Shown: positions 27,305 through 35,949 of the stretch, one piece after another
Numbering within the stretch: position 1 is the stretch's first letter
How the letters are laid out: every line of letters begins with the position of its first letter
Assembly: GCF_900142525.1 (NCBI RefSeq)
Contig: NZ_FRBD01000020.1
Span: 32,325-96,324 of the forward strand
DNA from: Xylanibacter ruminicola
Lineage (GTDB): Bacteria > Bacteroidota > Bacteroidia > Bacteroidales > Bacteroidaceae
DNA length: 64,000 bases
Direction of reading: 5' to 3'
The notes under the pieces: generated by a model
What the model saw: only the letters and a program-made list of their open reading frames with translations
Database searches by the model: none
What the model was told of the DNA's origin: nothing
Position numbers and translations under genes: made by a program

Positions 27305-29344
27305 TCAGATTTTCTTCAATACTACGGCCGAACGAGCCGGGATATAGAGTTTGAGCCACTCCTTATGATCCTCAACATAAAGAGGATCGTAGTTTGTGAA
27401 GTGAGTAACTGTGTCGTCGGCAAAACCGTTTCCACCAAAATCCTTCGAGTCGGTATTCAACACCACCTTATAAGAACCCGTTGGAACCAGGAAGCCATAA
27501 TCGGTATAGCTGCGTGTAGGCGAGAAGTTGAATACAAATACCAGATCGCCACGCATGAAGCAAAGTACCTGATCGCCATCATCATGCCATATCTCAACTA
27601 CGGGTTTATCCTGGAAGTTGCGCACACTCTTGATGGTCTTCAACATCTCGCGATCGAAGTCGCCCAACCAATGATAGCAGAGATCTTTATTATCTACAAG
27701 ATTCCATTGGCGACGAGCATACTTATAGCTCCATCCATTTCCTTCGCGTGGGAAATCAATCCACTCTGGATGTCCGAACTCGTTACCCATAAAGTTTAGG
27801 TAACCACCATTGATGGCTCCGACAGTTACCAGGCGAATCATCTTATGGAGGGCGATACCACGCTGGGCGATATCGTTTACATCCTTCTTGGCAAAATGCC
27901 AATACATATCGGCATCAATCAAACGGAAGATAATGGTCTTATCGCCCACAAGTGCCTGATCGTGACTCTCGCAATACGAGATAGTCTTCTCGTCAGGTCG
28001 GCGGTTCTTCACCTCCCAGAATATAGAGCAAACGTTGATATCCTCATCGCGTACCTCTTTAATAGTCTTAATCCAGTAATCAGGGATGTTCATGGCCATA
28101 CGGTAGTCGAAGCCGTAACCTCCATCCTCGAACTTGGCTGCGAGACCAGGCATACCTGATACTTCTTCTGCAATAGTAATTGCATTAGGATTAACCTCAT
28201 GAATCAGCTTATTAGCAAGGGTGAGATAGCAGATAGCATTATCATCCTCATGACCATTAAAGTAATCACCATATCCTCCAAATGCCTCACCCAGGCCATG
28301 AGAGTAATAAAGCATTGAGGTTACGCCATCAAAGCGGAAACCATCGAACTGATACTCCTCTAGCCAATACTTACAGTTAGAAAGCAGGAAGTGCAGCACA
28401 TCATCCTTACCATAGTCGAAGCAGAGCGAATCCCAAGCCGGATGCTCATGACGGTCGCCTGGATAGAAGAACTGATTAGGATCGCCAGCCAGATTTCCCA
28501 AGCCTTCAACCTCATTCTTTACAGCATGAGAGTGAACGATATCCATAATCACGGCAACGCCATTCTTGTGGGCTGTATCAATAAGTTCCTTCAAATCCTC
28601 AGGTGTGCCGAAACGGCTTGATGGTGCAAAGAAAGATGATACATGATAGCCGAACGAGCCATAATAAGGATGCTCCTGAATGGCCATCACCTGAATACAG
28701 TTATAACCATCCTTAATGACACGAGGCAATACATTATCCTTAAATTCCTTATAGGTGCCCACCTTCTCGGCATCCTGCCCCATACCTACATGGCACTCGT
28801 AAATGAGCAATGGGTTCTTCTTGGGCTTGAAGTTCTTTTTCTTGAACTCGTATTTCTTCTCAGGATTCCAAACCTGAGCTGAGAATATCTTGGTATTATC
28901 ATCCTGAACCACACGGCGGCACCATGCAGGGATGCGTTCTCCTTCTCCCCCATTCCACTTTACCTTCATTTTGTAAAGCTGACCATGCTTCAGGGCTTTC
29001 TCTGAAAGTTTCAACTCCCAGTTACCAGTACCAGCTATGCGCTTGCAACGATACTTCTCGTTCTCCTGCCAGTTGTTAAAGTCACCAATCAGATAAATGT
29101 CGGTAGCATTAGGCGCCCACTCGCGGAACACCCAGCCTTTAGCCAACTTATGGAGTCCGAAATAAAGATGACCAGAAGCAAAATCACTAAGAGTCTTCTT
29201 GCCATTCTTTGTCAACTGGTTAATCTTCCATACAGCGTGGTCGTGACGTCCACGGATGGCTGCCTCAAAAGGTTCCAACCATGAGTCATTACGCACCAAC
29301 CCGATATGCTCAGGAGCCTTAGATTGTTTCTTTTTTGTTTCCAT
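27305..29344 (-). CDS. glgB: 1,4-alpha-glucan branching enzyme
   Basis: A 679-residue GH13 enzyme that creates alpha-1,6 branches in glycogen. A CBM48-like domain lies at about residues 60-160. The catalytic barrel shows region I (AVIMDIVHSHAVKN), the nucleophile Asp339 in FDGFRFDGVTSM, the acid/base Glu near 393 in TIAEEVSGMP, and YCESHDQAL (region IV). GGYLNFMGNEFGHPEWIDF is characteristic of eukaryote-like branching enzymes, a type common in Bacteroidetes. It lies between a YhcH-like gene (33 bp upstream) and a membrane-protein gene (1 bp downstream). Confidence 0.95.
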   Translation of the reverse strand: METKKKQSKAPEHIGLVRNDSWLEPFEAAIRGRHDHAVWKINQLTKNGKKTLSDFASGHLYFGLHKLAKGWVFREWAPNATDIYLIGDFNNWQENEKYRCKRIAGTGNWELKLSEKALKHGQLYKMKVKWNGGEGERIPAWCRRVVQDDNTKIFSAQVWNPEKKYEFKKKNFKPKKNPLLIYECHVGMGQDAEKVGTYKEFKDNVLPRVIKDGYNCIQVMAIQEHPYYGSFGYHVSSFFAPSSRFGTPEDLKELIDTAHKNGVAVIMDIVHSHAVKNEVEGLGNLAGDPNQFFYPGDRHEHPAWDSLCFDYGKDDVLHFLLSNCKYWLEEYQFDGFRFDGVTSMLYYSHGLGEAFGGYGDYFNGHEDDNAICYLTLANKLIHEVNPNAITIAEEVSGMPGLAAKFEDGGYGFDYRMAMNIPDYWIKTIKEVRDEDINVCSIFWEVKNRRPDEKTISYCESHDQALVGDKTIIFRLIDADMYWHFAKKDVNDIAQRGIALHKMIRLVTVGAINGGYLNFMGNEFGHPEWIDFPREGNGWSYKYARRQWNLVDNKDLCYHWLGDFDREMLKTIKSVRNFQDKPVVEIWHDDGDQVLCFMRGDLVFVFNFSPTRSYTDYGFLVPTGSYKVVLNTDSKDFGGNGFADDTVTHFTNYDPLYVEDHKEWLKLYIPARSAVVLKKI

Positions 29345-29377
29345 AGTTATTTATGTTTTTTTATTATGCTTTTACTT

Positions 29378-29824
29378 TTATGCCTTCACTTTGAAAATTG
29401 CTTTCTTAACCTCAGCCTCATCGATAATGCAAGGAGCATGACCATCCTGAGGGAAGAAGATAGCAAACTGACCAGGATTAACAGTCACATAGGTCTGAGG
29501 CTTTGTATCGCCATATTTGGTGATGTCCTTCTCTGCATTATATTCAAAAGCAGGAAGGTCGGCCAATGGCGTATAACCAAATGTCTCGGCGCAGGTTATT
29601 GGAATTTGAATATCAATCATTTCGATATGAGTCTCGAGAACTGCAGTATCCTTGGTGCGCTGTTTGGCCACCTGAAGATTCATAAACAAATCCTTTTCCT
29701 TAATTGGATATTTACCTACCTCCATAGTCTGGAGATTGTTATTCTTCAAAAACTCAACTACTTCGGCAAACAACGGATTAAGTGTTGTGTACTTGCCCAG
29801 ATTCTCAATAGTATCAATAATCAT
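29378..29824 (-). CDS. YhcH/YjgK/YiaL (EbgC-like) family protein
   Basis: A 148-residue cupin-like protein. ETHIEMIDIQIPI and GQFAIFFPQDGHAPCI, with metal-binding His and Glu residues, match the YhcH/YjgK/YiaL family. Members occur in sugar or sialic-acid utilisation operons and as the small subunit of Ebg beta-galactosidase. Here it sits between a MORN-repeat gene (23 bp upstream) and glgB (33 bp downstream), so a carbohydrate role is plausible but unproven. Confidence 0.88.
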   Translation of the reverse strand: MIIDTIENLGKYTTLNPLFAEVVEFLKNNNLQTMEVGKYPIKEKDLFMNLQVAKQRTKDTAVLETHIEMIDIQIPITCAETFGYTPLADLPAFEYNAEKDITKYGDTKPQTYVTVNPGQFAIFFPQDGHAPCIIDEAEVKKAIFKVKA

Positions 29825-29847
29825 AATCGGATAAATTTTAAAGTATT

Positions 29848-30966
29848 CTATTTTGTTTCTCTGTGCCCACGAGTATATGTACCTTGGGCGGTAACTTTTC
29901 CATTTCTATCTTTTTCTACAAAGTTTCCATCGCGCAAATCGTCCTGATACGAGCCTTCGAAACGATTGCCATCCTTATCTTCCTCGATAGCAGCACCATT
30001 ACGGCGACCATTCTTGAAGACACCCTTGAACTTGGAACCATCGGCAAAGCGAACGATACACTCGCCATTAGGCTGACCAGCCTTGAAGGTTCCCTCAACG
30101 GTATCACCACACTTCTTGGTCAGCTTACCACGACCCTCCTGCTTATCAGCCTTCCATTGTCCTACATAAGTATCGCCATTCTGCCACACAAAAGTACCCT
30201 GACCTTGTTTGTCGCCTTTGGAGAACTGACCTGTGTACTTGTCGCCATTAGCATATTTGAAAATGCCCGAGCCTGTTCGCTCGCCTTTCACGTAATCGCC
30301 TTCATAAACATCGCCGTTCTGGAACTTATAGATGCCGCGACCGTTCATCTCGTCATCAGCCCAGGGGCCGATATAGACATCTCCGCCCGCATATTTAAAA
30401 GTACCTTTGCCCGAGCGCATATTCTCCTTCCAATCGCCATCATATACCGAGCCGTCGCCCCAATCGTAGATACCTTTACCATTTTTCTTATCATTCAGCC
30501 AATCGCCCTTGTAATAGGCACCACTGGCAAATGTATAAATACCATAGCCAGAGCGCTTATCCTGCTTCCACTCGCCATCGTACTTATCGCCATTATAGTA
30601 GTACATAATGCCATGCCCTTGCTGATAATCACGGAACCAAAGGCCATCGTAGCGATTGTTATTCTGGAAATAATAGGTTCCCTTACCATGTTGCTGATCC
30701 TGAAACCATTCGCCTTCGTACTTCTCACCATCAAAAAAAGAGTATGTACCAAATCCTTGGCGCTTACCCTTCACGTATTCGCCTTCATACCAGTTGCCGT
30801 TCTTATATACGGCCTTACCCTTGCCATGAGGCTTACCCATTACCATTTCTCCCTGATATTCGCCACCATCCTTAGTAGTAGCCGAACCGAGAGTTATTTT
30901 CTGTGCTCCTGCCGTAAAGGGCAGAAACAATGTGAATGCTATAATCGAAAGTTTATTTATATTCAT
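29848..30966 (-). CDS. Secreted MORN-repeat protein with 14 units
   Basis: A 372-residue protein from ATG 30966. A signal peptide (NKLSIIAFTLFLPFTAGA) is followed by fourteen consecutive MORN-type units of exactly 23 residues, of the form YxGxWxxxxxxGxGxxxxxNGD, with the last three less regular. MORN repeats form a long twisted beta-sheet that binds lipids or proteins. A longer frame would start at TTG 30996, but that codon is part of the -7 box, so it is rejected. It probably heads an operon with the YhcH-like gene, glgB and a membrane-protein gene. Confidence 0.88.
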   Translation of the reverse strand: MNINKLSIIAFTLFLPFTAGAQKITLGSATTKDGGEYQGEMVMGKPHGKGKAVYKNGNWYEGEYVKGKRQGFGTYSFFDGEKYEGEWFQDQQHGKGTYYFQNNNRYDGLWFRDYQQGHGIMYYYNGDKYDGEWKQDKRSGYGIYTFASGAYYKGDWLNDKKNGKGIYDWGDGSVYDGDWKENMRSGKGTFKYAGGDVYIGPWADDEMNGRGIYKFQNGDVYEGDYVKGERTGSGIFKYANGDKYTGQFSKGDKQGQGTFVWQNGDTYVGQWKADKQEGRGKLTKKCGDTVEGTFKAGQPNGECIVRFADGSKFKGVFKNGRRNGAAIEEDKDGNRFEGSYQDDLRDGNFVEKDRNGKVTAQGTYTRGHRETK

Positions 30967-30993
30967 TTGAACTATAATCCTATTTTGTGTGTG

Positions 30994-31001
30994 CAAATTT
31001 A
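30994..31001 (-). promoter_or_regulatory. -7 box of the MORN gene operon
   Basis: On the minus strand TAAATTTG then CACAC, 27 bases before ATG 30966. It lies back to back with the kdsB promoter. Confidence 0.55.
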
Positions 31002-31050
31002 AATAAAATTATTGAGGTTCGCAAATTCCATACGTATAATTTTATAAGTT

Positions 31051-31084
31051 TTTGCGTTTTCATCAGTTTTTTTATTTACCTTTG
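31051..31084 (+). promoter_or_regulatory. Promoter of kdsB (TTTG-N22-TACCTTTG)
   Basis: TTTG at 31051-31054 and TACCTTTG at 31077-31084. The ATG at 31093 is only 8 bases after the -7 box, so the leader is almost absent. Confidence 0.6.
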
Positions 31085-31092
31085 CACCCATT

Positions 31093-31839
31093 ATGAAGTT
31101 TATGGCTATTATTCCTGCCCGTTATGCTTCAACAAGATATCCGGGCAAACCGCTTGCAATACTGGGCGGTAAAACAGTAATTCAGAGAGTGTACGAGCAG
31201 GTGAAAAGCGTGCTCGACGATGTATATGTAGCTACCGATGACGACCGCATTTACGAGGCAGTAGTTGGTTTTAGCGGTAAGGCTGTGATGACCCGTACCG
31301 ACCACAAGAGTGGTACCGACCGCATTGAGGAAGCTGCAGAGAAGATTGGTTTGGATGCCGATGTTATCATCAATGTTCAGGGTGACGAACCTTTCATCCA
31401 GCCTTCACAGATAGAAACATTGATGCACCTCTTCGATGCGCCCGAAACTCAGATTGGCACATTAGGCAAGCCATTCGAATCGATAGAGGCTGTTGAGAAT
31501 CCTAACTCGCCAAAGATTGTAACTGATAATCGCGGTTTTGCCCTTTACTTCAGCCGTAGTGTGATACCTTATATAAGAGGTAAAGAGCGCGACAGCTGGT
31601 TTGGCGAGTATCCATTCCTGAAGCATCTGGGTGTTTACGCCTATCGCCGCGAGGTACTGGCCGAAGTAACAAAGTTGCCCATGAGCAGTCTGGAGAAAGC
31701 AGAGAGTCTTGAGCAACTTCGTTGGTTACAAAACGGTTATCGTATCCGTGTGGGCCTTACCGATATCGAAACCGTAGGTATCGATACCCCTGAGGATTTA
31801 ACTCGCGCAGAGGAATTCTTACTGAAGCATCTGGCGTAA
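31093..31839 (+). CDS. kdsB: 3-deoxy-manno-octulosonate cytidylyltransferase
   Basis: A 248-residue cytoplasmic enzyme that makes CMP-Kdo for lipopolysaccharide inner-core synthesis. The nucleotide-binding start IIPARYASTRYPGKPL, plus DHKSGTDRIEEA, INVQGDEPFI and the later KHLGVYAYRREVL are diagnostic. It is full length. Its 3' end overlaps the end of the convergent dnaJ-like gene by 21 bases. Confidence 0.97.
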   Translation: MKFMAIIPARYASTRYPGKPLAILGGKTVIQRVYEQVKSVLDDVYVATDDDRIYEAVVGFSGKAVMTRTDHKSGTDRIEEAAEKIGLDADVIINVQGDEPFIQPSQIETLMHLFDAPETQIGTLGKPFESIEAVENPNSPKIVTDNRGFALYFSRSVIPYIRGKERDSWFGEYPFLKHLGVYAYRREVLAEVTKLPMSSLEKAESLEQLRWLQNGYRIRVGLTDIETVGIDTPEDLTRAEEFLLKHLA

Positions 31840-32499
31840 CAAATCCTTCTGACGCTCAGTCAGATTTGTCGGAAGTTTTACTTGATAGGTAATGATGAGA
31901 TCGCCAAAGGTTCCATCACCTCTATCATATCCTTTACCACGCAGGCGAACCTTAGTACCTGGCTGGGTTTCTGGTTTAATTTTCAGCTTCAGCTTCTGAC
32001 CATTCGACAAGGTTACAATCACCTCACCGCCCAGCATCGCCGTGTAAAGATCTATCGTTACGTTAGCATTCATCTCGCCGCTATGCGTTCTGGGTTGGCG
32101 ACCACCGAAACCTTGGAATCCGCCAAAGCCTCCACCCTGCTGACCTTTGCGGCCAAACAGGTCTTCGAAGAACGACGAGAATCCGCCTCCACCTTGGAAG
32201 CTGCTAAAGTCGAAACCGCTGAACGGATTGCCTCCGCTCTGACCTCCTCCGCCAAAGCCTTGGAAATGTTCAGCCTCACGCCATTTCTCGCCATATTGGT
32301 CGTACTTGGCGCGCTTCTGCGGGTCGCCAATTACATCGTAAGCCTCCTGAAGAGCCTGGAACTTAGCCTGGGCCTTAGGATCATCAGGATGCAAATCAGG
32401 ATGAAACTGCTTGGCTCGCTTCAGATAAGCCTTCTTAACATCTTTCTGTGGTATAGTTTTATCTACGCCTAAAATCTTGTAATAATCAATAAATGCCAT
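31819..32499 (-). CDS. DnaJ/CbpA-like co-chaperone, short form
   Basis: A 226-residue J-domain protein. The J domain (residues 4-70) has the HPD tripeptide in FHPDLHPDD. A Gly/Phe-rich linker follows (about 78-125). Only one C-terminal substrate-binding-like domain follows (TIDLYTAMLGGEVIVTL through GDLIITYQVKLP). No zinc-finger cysteines are present, so it is CbpA-like rather than true DnaJ, and it is about 80 residues shorter than CbpA. It should stimulate DnaK ATPase. The gene ends inside kdsB (tail-to-tail overlap of 21 bases). Confidence 0.88.
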   Translation of the reverse strand: MAFIDYYKILGVDKTIPQKDVKKAYLKRAKQFHPDLHPDDPKAQAKFQALQEAYDVIGDPQKRAKYDQYGEKWREAEHFQGFGGGGQSGGNPFSGFDFSSFQGGGGFSSFFEDLFGRKGQQGGGFGGFQGFGGRQPRTHSGEMNANVTIDLYTAMLGGEVIVTLSNGQKLKLKIKPETQPGTKVRLRGKGYDRGDGTFGDLIITYQVKLPTNLTERQKDLLRQMLQ

Positions 32500-32579
32500 A
32501 ATCTAATCCTCCTATTTCTTTTTAATCGGTTTCCTGCAAAAAATGTGCCAAGTTGGCCTCAAAAATAATTAATTAAATG

Positions 32580-32611
32580 TTTGGGAATATCGATTAAAAT
32601 ATGTATTTTTG
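32580..32611 (+). promoter_or_regulatory. Promoter of the 5'-nucleotidase-nudC operon
   Basis: TTTG at 32580-32583 and TATTTTTG at 32604-32611, 20 bases apart. It shows that the in-frame ATG at 32601 lies inside the promoter and is not the start. Confidence 0.7.
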
Positions 32612-32627
32612 CACCAAAATAGCTAAT

Positions 32628-34400
32628 ATGAATATGAATAAAACAGTATTGATACTGATTTCTGCGCTGTTATCAGTTGTACCTATTGAGGCAAAGAACT
32701 CCAAGACAGTTAAAATAAAAGTGATTGAAACCAGCGATGTACATGGTCATTTCTTCCCATACGATTTTATGGAAAAGAAGCCGATAAGGGGCACACTTAC
32801 ACGCGCCAACTCTTATATTAAGGAGCAGCGTAAGAAGTATGGTGAAGACCACTTCCTGCTGATAGATAATGGCGACATTCTGCAAGGTCAGCCTTGTGTA
32901 TATTGGACCAACTACGTGATGCCAGAAGATGAGAACCTGGCTGCTACGGTTATCAATTACATGAAATATGATGCAGAGACCGTTGGTAATCACGATATAG
33001 AACCAGGACACAAAGTTTACGACAAGTGGATTCGTGAGGTTCGTTGCCCACTACTAGGAGCCAATATCGTAAAAGAGCAATACAAGAATGCCGATGCCCG
33101 CCCAGAGCATATCTACACAGGACTTAAGCCCTATTCGGTTCACTACAAGGATGGCGTTAAGATTGTAGTTATCGGCATGCTTACCCCAGCTATTCCAAAC
33201 TGGTTGAACAAATCAATATGGAAGGGATTAGAGTTCGAAGAGATGACATCGTGCGCCAAGAAATGGATTAAGTATGTGAAGGAGACTGAAAAGCCTGATC
33301 TGATTTTCGGATTGTTCCACTCAGGACTTAACGGCGGAATCAGCACACCCGAATACGAAGAAAACGCTACAGAATCAGTAGCCCGCGAGGTACCAGGATT
33401 CGATATCATCTTCTTTGGTCACGACCATCAGGTGCACAACATGTGGGTTACCAATAAAGTTGGCGATAAAGTACTGTGTGTCGACCCTTCATGCTATGTA
33501 GCCAATGTGGCCGAAGCAGAAATCACCCTTACCTACAAAAAGGGTAAACTTGCCAAGAAGGATATTAAAGGAAACATCGTGAATGTGCTCGACGAAAAGA
33601 TTGACGAGCAGATGCTGAAGGACTTCCAGCCTACCATCGACAAGGTGAAGGATTATGTAAACACCAAGATTGGTTACTTTAAGAACCCCATCTATACCCG
33701 TGAGAGTTTCTTTGGAAATTCTGCATTTACCGACCTGATTCACAATCTGCAGATGAGCATCTCGAAGGCCGACATATCATTCAACGCACCTTTGGCATTC
33801 GATACGACTATCGATGCAGGCGAGGTGACTCAGGCCGATATGTTTAAGCTTTATCGCTTTGAGAATCTGCTCTTCGTTCTCAAGATGACTGGTGAGGAAA
33901 TCAGAAAGCATCTGGAGTTCTCATACGACATGTGGTGCAACACCATGAAGTCGCCAAGCGATCATGCTTTAAGATTAAACGACGATGCTAAGGAAGACCA
34001 GCAACGTACTGGTTTCCAATACTACACCTTCAACTTCGATTCTGCTTGCGGCATCGATTACGAGGTAGACCTGACCAAGCCCGACGGACAGAAAGTCAGG
34101 ATTCTCCGCATGTCGAATGGCGAACCATTTGATGAACATAAGTGGTATAAGGTAGTGATGAACAGCTATCGCGCCAATGGTGGTGGCGAATTGCTGACTC
34201 GCGGCGCCGGCATCCCCAAGGACTCACTCGAGAGTCGTGTACTGTTCCACACCGACCTGGACCAGCGCCACTATCTGACTGAAGAGATTAAACGTTTGGG
34301 CACTATCGACCCACAAAAGAATAACAACTGGAAATTTGTGCCAGAAGCATGGGTAAAGCCTGCTCTGGAAAGAGACCGTAAACAATTATTCGGAAAATGA
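32628..34400 (+). CDS. Secreted 5'-nucleotidase / 2',3'-cyclic phosphodiesterase family enzyme
   Basis: A 590-residue protein from ATG 32628 (ATG 32634 is equally possible). A signal peptide (MNKTVLILISALLSVVPIEA) precedes a metallophosphatase domain with ETSDVHGHFFPYDF, IDNGDILQGQP, TVGNHDIEPG and FFGHDHQVHN. The C-terminal 5'-nucleotidase substrate domain follows (about residues 355-550, with GGGELLTRGAGI). It should hydrolyse nucleotides in the periplasm or at the cell surface. Its stop overlaps the nudC start by 4 bases (ATGA). Confidence 0.9.
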   Translation: MNMNKTVLILISALLSVVPIEAKNSKTVKIKVIETSDVHGHFFPYDFMEKKPIRGTLTRANSYIKEQRKKYGEDHFLLIDNGDILQGQPCVYWTNYVMPEDENLAATVINYMKYDAETVGNHDIEPGHKVYDKWIREVRCPLLGANIVKEQYKNADARPEHIYTGLKPYSVHYKDGVKIVVIGMLTPAIPNWLNKSIWKGLEFEEMTSCAKKWIKYVKETEKPDLIFGLFHSGLNGGISTPEYEENATESVAREVPGFDIIFFGHDHQVHNMWVTNKVGDKVLCVDPSCYVANVAEAEITLTYKKGKLAKKDIKGNIVNVLDEKIDEQMLKDFQPTIDKVKDYVNTKIGYFKNPIYTRESFFGNSAFTDLIHNLQMSISKADISFNAPLAFDTTIDAGEVTQADMFKLYRFENLLFVLKMTGEEIRKHLEFSYDMWCNTMKSPSDHALRLNDDAKEDQQRTGFQYYTFNFDSACGIDYEVDLTKPDGQKVRILRMSNGEPFDEHKWYKVVMNSYRANGGGELLTRGAGIPKDSLESRVLFHTDLDQRHYLTEEIKRLGTIDPQKNNNWKFVPEAWVKPALERDRKQLFGK

Positions 34401-35170
34401 AACAACATTATTTTGTATTCTGTAAAGAAGAACTGTTATTAGAGAAGACCCCCGACGGCGGATACACGATTCCATTTCTGGAAGAACCGCCAACAGAAGT
34501 GAAACCATGGACCAACGTGATGAACATCACGCCTCTGGATGGTATCGAGGTTAAGACCTACAAGATTGACCACCCCGTTTGTGATGATCCACGCTACGAG
34601 ATGTGCGGATTGCGCCAATCATTCTATAAACTCGAGAAGTCGCTTTATCAGAAAGCCGGCAAATGCCATGAGCTGCTTTATTGGGATGCCAACACCAAGT
34701 TCTGTGGTGTTTGTGGCGCCCCCATGAAGATGGATACCGAGATTTCGAAGAAATGTACCGAATGCGGCAAGGAGATATGGCCACAGCTGGCCACAGCCGT
34801 CATCGTGCTGATACACAAAGGGGATGAAGTGCTGTTGGTTCGCGCCAAGAACTTCCGTACCGATTTCTATGGATTGGTTGCAGGATTTGTAGAGACAGGC
34901 GAGACATTAGAAGAAGCTGTAGCACGCGAGGCATTCGAGGAGACTGGAGTACGCATCAACAATATCCGTTACTTTGGCTCACAACCTTGGCCCTACCCTT
35001 GCGGACTGATGGTAGGATTTAATGCCGATTACGTATCAGGCGATATCCACCTGCAAGCCAGCGAAATAGCAAAAGGAGGCTGGTTTAAACGCGATAACCT
35101 GCCCACTATTCCAGAAAAATTATCAATTGCACGTATGCTGCTCGATGCGTGGTTGGAAGAAAAAAATTAA
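34397..35170 (+). CDS. nudC: NADH pyrophosphatase
   Basis: A 257-residue Nudix enzyme that cleaves NADH to NMNH and AMP and can remove NAD caps from RNA. A four-cysteine zinc ribbon (CGVCGAP then KKCTECGKE) precedes the Nudix box (GFVETGETLEEAVAREAFEETG). The NudC signature SQPWPYPCGLMVGF follows. It is translationally coupled to the 5'-nucleotidase gene. Its stop shares the palindromic TTAA with the stop of the convergent lipoprotein gene. Confidence 0.95.
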   Translation: MKQHYFVFCKEELLLEKTPDGGYTIPFLEEPPTEVKPWTNVMNITPLDGIEVKTYKIDHPVCDDPRYEMCGLRQSFYKLEKSLYQKAGKCHELLYWDANTKFCGVCGAPMKMDTEISKKCTECGKEIWPQLATAVIVLIHKGDEVLLVRAKNFRTDFYGLVAGFVETGETLEEAVAREAFEETGVRINNIRYFGSQPWPYPCGLMVGFNADYVSGDIHLQASEIAKGGWFKRDNLPTIPEKLSIARMLLDAWLEEKN

Positions 35171-35949
35171 TATTCAACCAGCTTCATCGATGATACACCT
35201 GTATAACTGATGGTCGTCTCAACCATATAACACGAGGCACCATCAGGGATACATAGTGTGGCGTTGAAATGCAGTCCGTCGGCATCTACATGGCTATACT
35301 CCATGTTAGCCAATATAGCCTCATTCAAGAAGGATTCAGGCACAATCCCCTTGAACTGCTGCTTATGGAAATCGCTCGAGAACAGCTTGTTAGCCCCAAC
35401 GAAAACGCTTATGTGCATAATGTTGTCATAGTACACGTTTTCCACCTCAAGTCCATCTTCGTTATACGAGCGCTTGGTCACCTTATACTTGGTGGGATTA
35501 ATGGCGATATACCAATGGTAACGGGTATTGTTATAAGATACCACCGAGTCGATCTTTACCTGATGGGTATAAGTAAGTATGCTTGGAGCACTATGCTCTT
35601 GTACAGCCTCTTCTTCAGCCTCGTCGCCCTTCTGCAATTTCAGCAGATCGCCATTCTGATTATTAAACCAGAAGAGATGTTCAGTTTGTTTTGCGATACC
35701 ATATACCGCACCCGAGCCCAGATAAAGCGAATCTTTGTAGATACGGAAATAGGTAGGCATGCTGGTGGCATCGGCAAAGTAGATAGTGTCGCCTTTGGCT
35801 CTGAAAGTCACGTTGCCACTCTCCTCGTCTACCCAAACGCCCTGAAGCATAGCCTTGGCCTCTTTATCCTCGGACACTACCGATGAATTGTTCTGATGGC
35901 AAGCCACCAGAACAACCATCAATAATGATATCGTAAACAGTTTCTTCAT
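35167..35949 (-). CDS. Lipoprotein, DUF4738-like
   Basis: A 260-residue lipoprotein. The signal sequence ends in the lipobox LVAC (Cys17), and a Ser/Asp-rich linker follows. The mature part starts with a GVWVDEESGNVTFRAKGDTIYF segment typical of small Bacteroidales lipoproteins; the C-terminal half resembles DUF4738, as far as I can recall. Function is unknown. Its ATG overlaps the ugd stop by 4 bases, so it is translated with ugd. Confidence 0.75.
   Translation of the reverse strand: MKKLFTISLLMVVLVACHQNNSSVVSEDKEAKAMLQGVWVDEESGNVTFRAKGDTIYFADATSMPTYFRIYKDSLYLGSGAVYGIAKQTEHLFWFNNQNGDLLKLQKGDEAEEEAVQEHSAPSILTYTHQVKIDSVVSYNNTRYHWYIAINPTKYKVTKRSYNEDGLEVENVYYDNIMHISVFVGANKLFSSDFHKQQFKGIVPESFLNEAILANMEYSHVDADGLHFNATLCIPDGASCYMVETTISYTGVSSMKLVEY

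Noticed and set aside
29863..31002. A 379-codon plus-strand frame opposite the MORN gene
   Set aside because: It is the complement of the periodic MORN repeats; the repeat period keeps the antisense frame open. It has no promoter or start context.
31819..32499. Full DnaJ or CbpA label for the J-domain gene
   Set aside because: It has no zinc fingers and only one C-terminal domain, so a specific gene name is not justified.
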